A stretch of 42,641 nt of DNA from Candidatus Thermoplasmatota archaeon (GTDB lineage Archaea > Thermoplasmatota > Thermoplasmata > RBG-16-68-12 > JAGMCJ01). A model generated the notes under the pieces. That model was not told where the DNA came from. It did no database searches and worked only from the letters and a program-made list of their open reading frames with translations. The DNA lies in assembly GCA_022848865.1 (NCBI GenBank), contig JAJISE010000014.1:1-42641 (forward strand). Direction: 5' to 3'. The position numbers and the translations under genes are program-made. Below are positions 41,671 to 42,641 of this stretch, in pieces; position 1 is the stretch's first letter; each line of letters starts with the position of its first letter.

Positions 41671-41840
41671 TCACCGACAGCATCCTCCTAGTCCAACACA
41701 GGGAAAGAACAACGGCGCGGATCCAACAAGCGACAAGGCTATATTCCAGACTCAGTATCACAGCTCGTGGAAGGAGACGCTGGTATATGAGCGATGTATT
41801 ATCGGAGTGAGATTGAATACTAGATCGAGGAGTGAGGTTG

Positions 41841-42641
41841 ATGGCGACGACAGAGTTCATTCCTAGTGTGGGGCTGTATGAGTCTAGGAGCCTAGATAGA
41901 ATCAAGAGGGATATGAAGAGGATGCGGAATCGGAAGCTCTTCTGGGCATCGCTGTTTACTCTCATTTTCATACTGGCTGTCGTCCTCTTTAACTGGGCAG
42001 GAGGTCTTGTGATAGCTGGCCTTGCCATAGGCGATGTCATACAGCTAATATGCGTTCTCATGGGTCTCTTCAGTGGTATCATGCTCTTCATCTATGCCGT
42101 GGCAATCCTTCCAGACCGCTTCTCTTCGGGCTTCAGCAAGACCGAACGACTCAATTGGTATCTCGACAGGCTCTGTGTACACCTTCAGACCTACGCCGAA
42201 ACAGAAGGCAAGGGCTTCTCCCGCATCTTGGCAAGGGCGACGCTCTACGCTGCCTCAAGACTGTTCCCTGAATGGTCTTGGGACGAGTCCCGAAAGGAGT
42301 CAGTCATAGACAATGACTTATTCCAGGAAGAGTACCTGAGACTCAGTTTTGTCTTGAGAGACATCTTCCAGAGGTTGAACTATCTCTTGTTCAGGAAGAG
42401 GGAGATTCCCGCAGGCATCATCAAGGTTCTAGGAACATTCAGAGAATCGCTCGACGTTAGCTCCGGTTCCCCAAACGTGGACCAGATTGGAGATGTTGGA
42501 TGGATGGCTGCAAACCTGAGGAGAGTTGAAGGGACGGGAATCGACAAGGACATGTTCTTCGCCCTTCTTCGTGCAACAGCAGTAGAGAGATACAAGAGAG
42601 CGGTCTATGGGAACGTGTACGCCATGGTCATCATTGCGTGG
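41841..42641 (+). CDS. Membrane protein, N-terminal 267 residues (3' truncated)
   Basis: An uninterrupted frame from ATG 41841 to the window edge. Residues 1-32 are charged and cytoplasmic-looking (LDRIKRDMKRMRNRK). Two membrane helices follow (about 34-56, SLFTLIFILAVVLFNWAGGL; about 68-92, LICVLMGLFSGIMLFIYAVA). Residues 95-255 form a soluble helical region (SKTERLNWYLDRLCVHLQTY). A further hydrophobic stretch begins at the cut (YAMVIIAW). GAGGAGTGAGG precedes the ATG. Base composition is less C-rich than the adjoining array and resembles ordinary coding DNA. I do not recognise the family. Whether it is host or element DNA is uncertain. Confidence 0.7.
   Translation, partial: MATTEFIPSVGLYESRSLDRIKRDMKRMRNRKLFWASLFTLIFILAVVLFNWAGGLVIAGLAIGDVIQLICVLMGLFSGIMLFIYAVAILPDRFSSGFSKTERLNWYLDRLCVHLQTYAETEGKGFSRILARATLYAASRLFPEWSWDESRKESVIDNDLFQEEYLRLSFVLRDIFQRLNYLLFRKREIPAGIIKVLGTFRESLDVSSGSPNVDQIGDVGWMAANLRRVEGTGIDKDMFFALLRATAVERYKRAVYGNVYAMVIIAW

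Noticed and set aside
41654-42091. Minus-strand frame at the right end
   Set aside because: Shadow of the plus-strand membrane protein from ATG 41841, which has clear helices and stays open to the window edge.

Overview
The window is chromosomal DNA of an archaeon, most likely a mesophilic or moderately thermophilic member of Thermoplasmatota. The evidence is an archaeal thermosome, a two-ring Cdc48/VAT ATPase, an archaeal primase large subunit with four Fe-S cysteines, an NFACT (RqcH-like) protein, an archaeal-type CDP-alcohol phosphotransferase, TATA boxes at leaderless start codons and GGAGG/GGTGA ribosome-binding sites elsewhere. A bacterial-type GrpE-DnaK-DnaJ set is also present. The lineage is an inference from gene content; no rRNA is in the window.

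Left and middle part (1-23107), housekeeping. UDP-GlcNAc synthesis (glmM end, glmU-like) and a GT4 glycosyltransferase read rightward. An overlapping leftward operon holds an IMPase-family phosphatase, NAD kinase and a JAMM peptidase. Next come thermosome, grpE-dnaK-dnaJ, a small membrane protein, a 253-residue protein with an IDPG motif, cdc48 and a PRC-barrel protein. A leftward membrane module follows: a repeat-bearing double zinc-ribbon protein, an NfeD protein, a flotillin and a 50-residue protein starting one base after the flotillin stop. After this are glnA, the NFACT gene, tRNA-Thr(GGU), a glutaredoxin with an FTR-rubredoxin fusion, priL, the CDP-alcohol phosphotransferase and an AK6/Fap7-type kinase.

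Surface protein-degradation operon (23171-33669). A 2735-residue membrane-anchored subtilisin-like protease overlaps by ATGA with a membrane-anchored oligopeptide-binding protein. The protease has about 650 residues inserted between its catalytic Asp and His, a WD40 propeller, Ig-like domains, one C-terminal membrane helix and a Glu-rich tail. I read the pair as a cell-surface system that cuts proteins and captures the peptides. truA and a TrmJ-like methyltransferase follow.

Accessory region (35330 to about 41670). It looks like an integrated element: a tyrosine integrase, two related ribbon-helix-helix-like genes around a divergent promoter with three ACAGCGTA boxes, and a tightly overlapping leftward train of small, mostly unrecognised Cys-rich genes. 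It also has long TG/CA dinucleotide tracts, inverted repeats, and a roughly 650-bp C/A-rich array of degenerate repeats. A 28-bp direct repeat with a near-perfect palindrome (27/28 identical copies at 38524 and 41643) brackets the integrase, both regulators and the array, and could be attachment sites or an operator. The window ends in an unfinished membrane-protein gene (41841 onward).

Two loci have apparent frame disruptions (zinc-ribbon gene near 16496; remnant 35756-36111); sequencing error and real decay cannot be told apart from the sequence alone.
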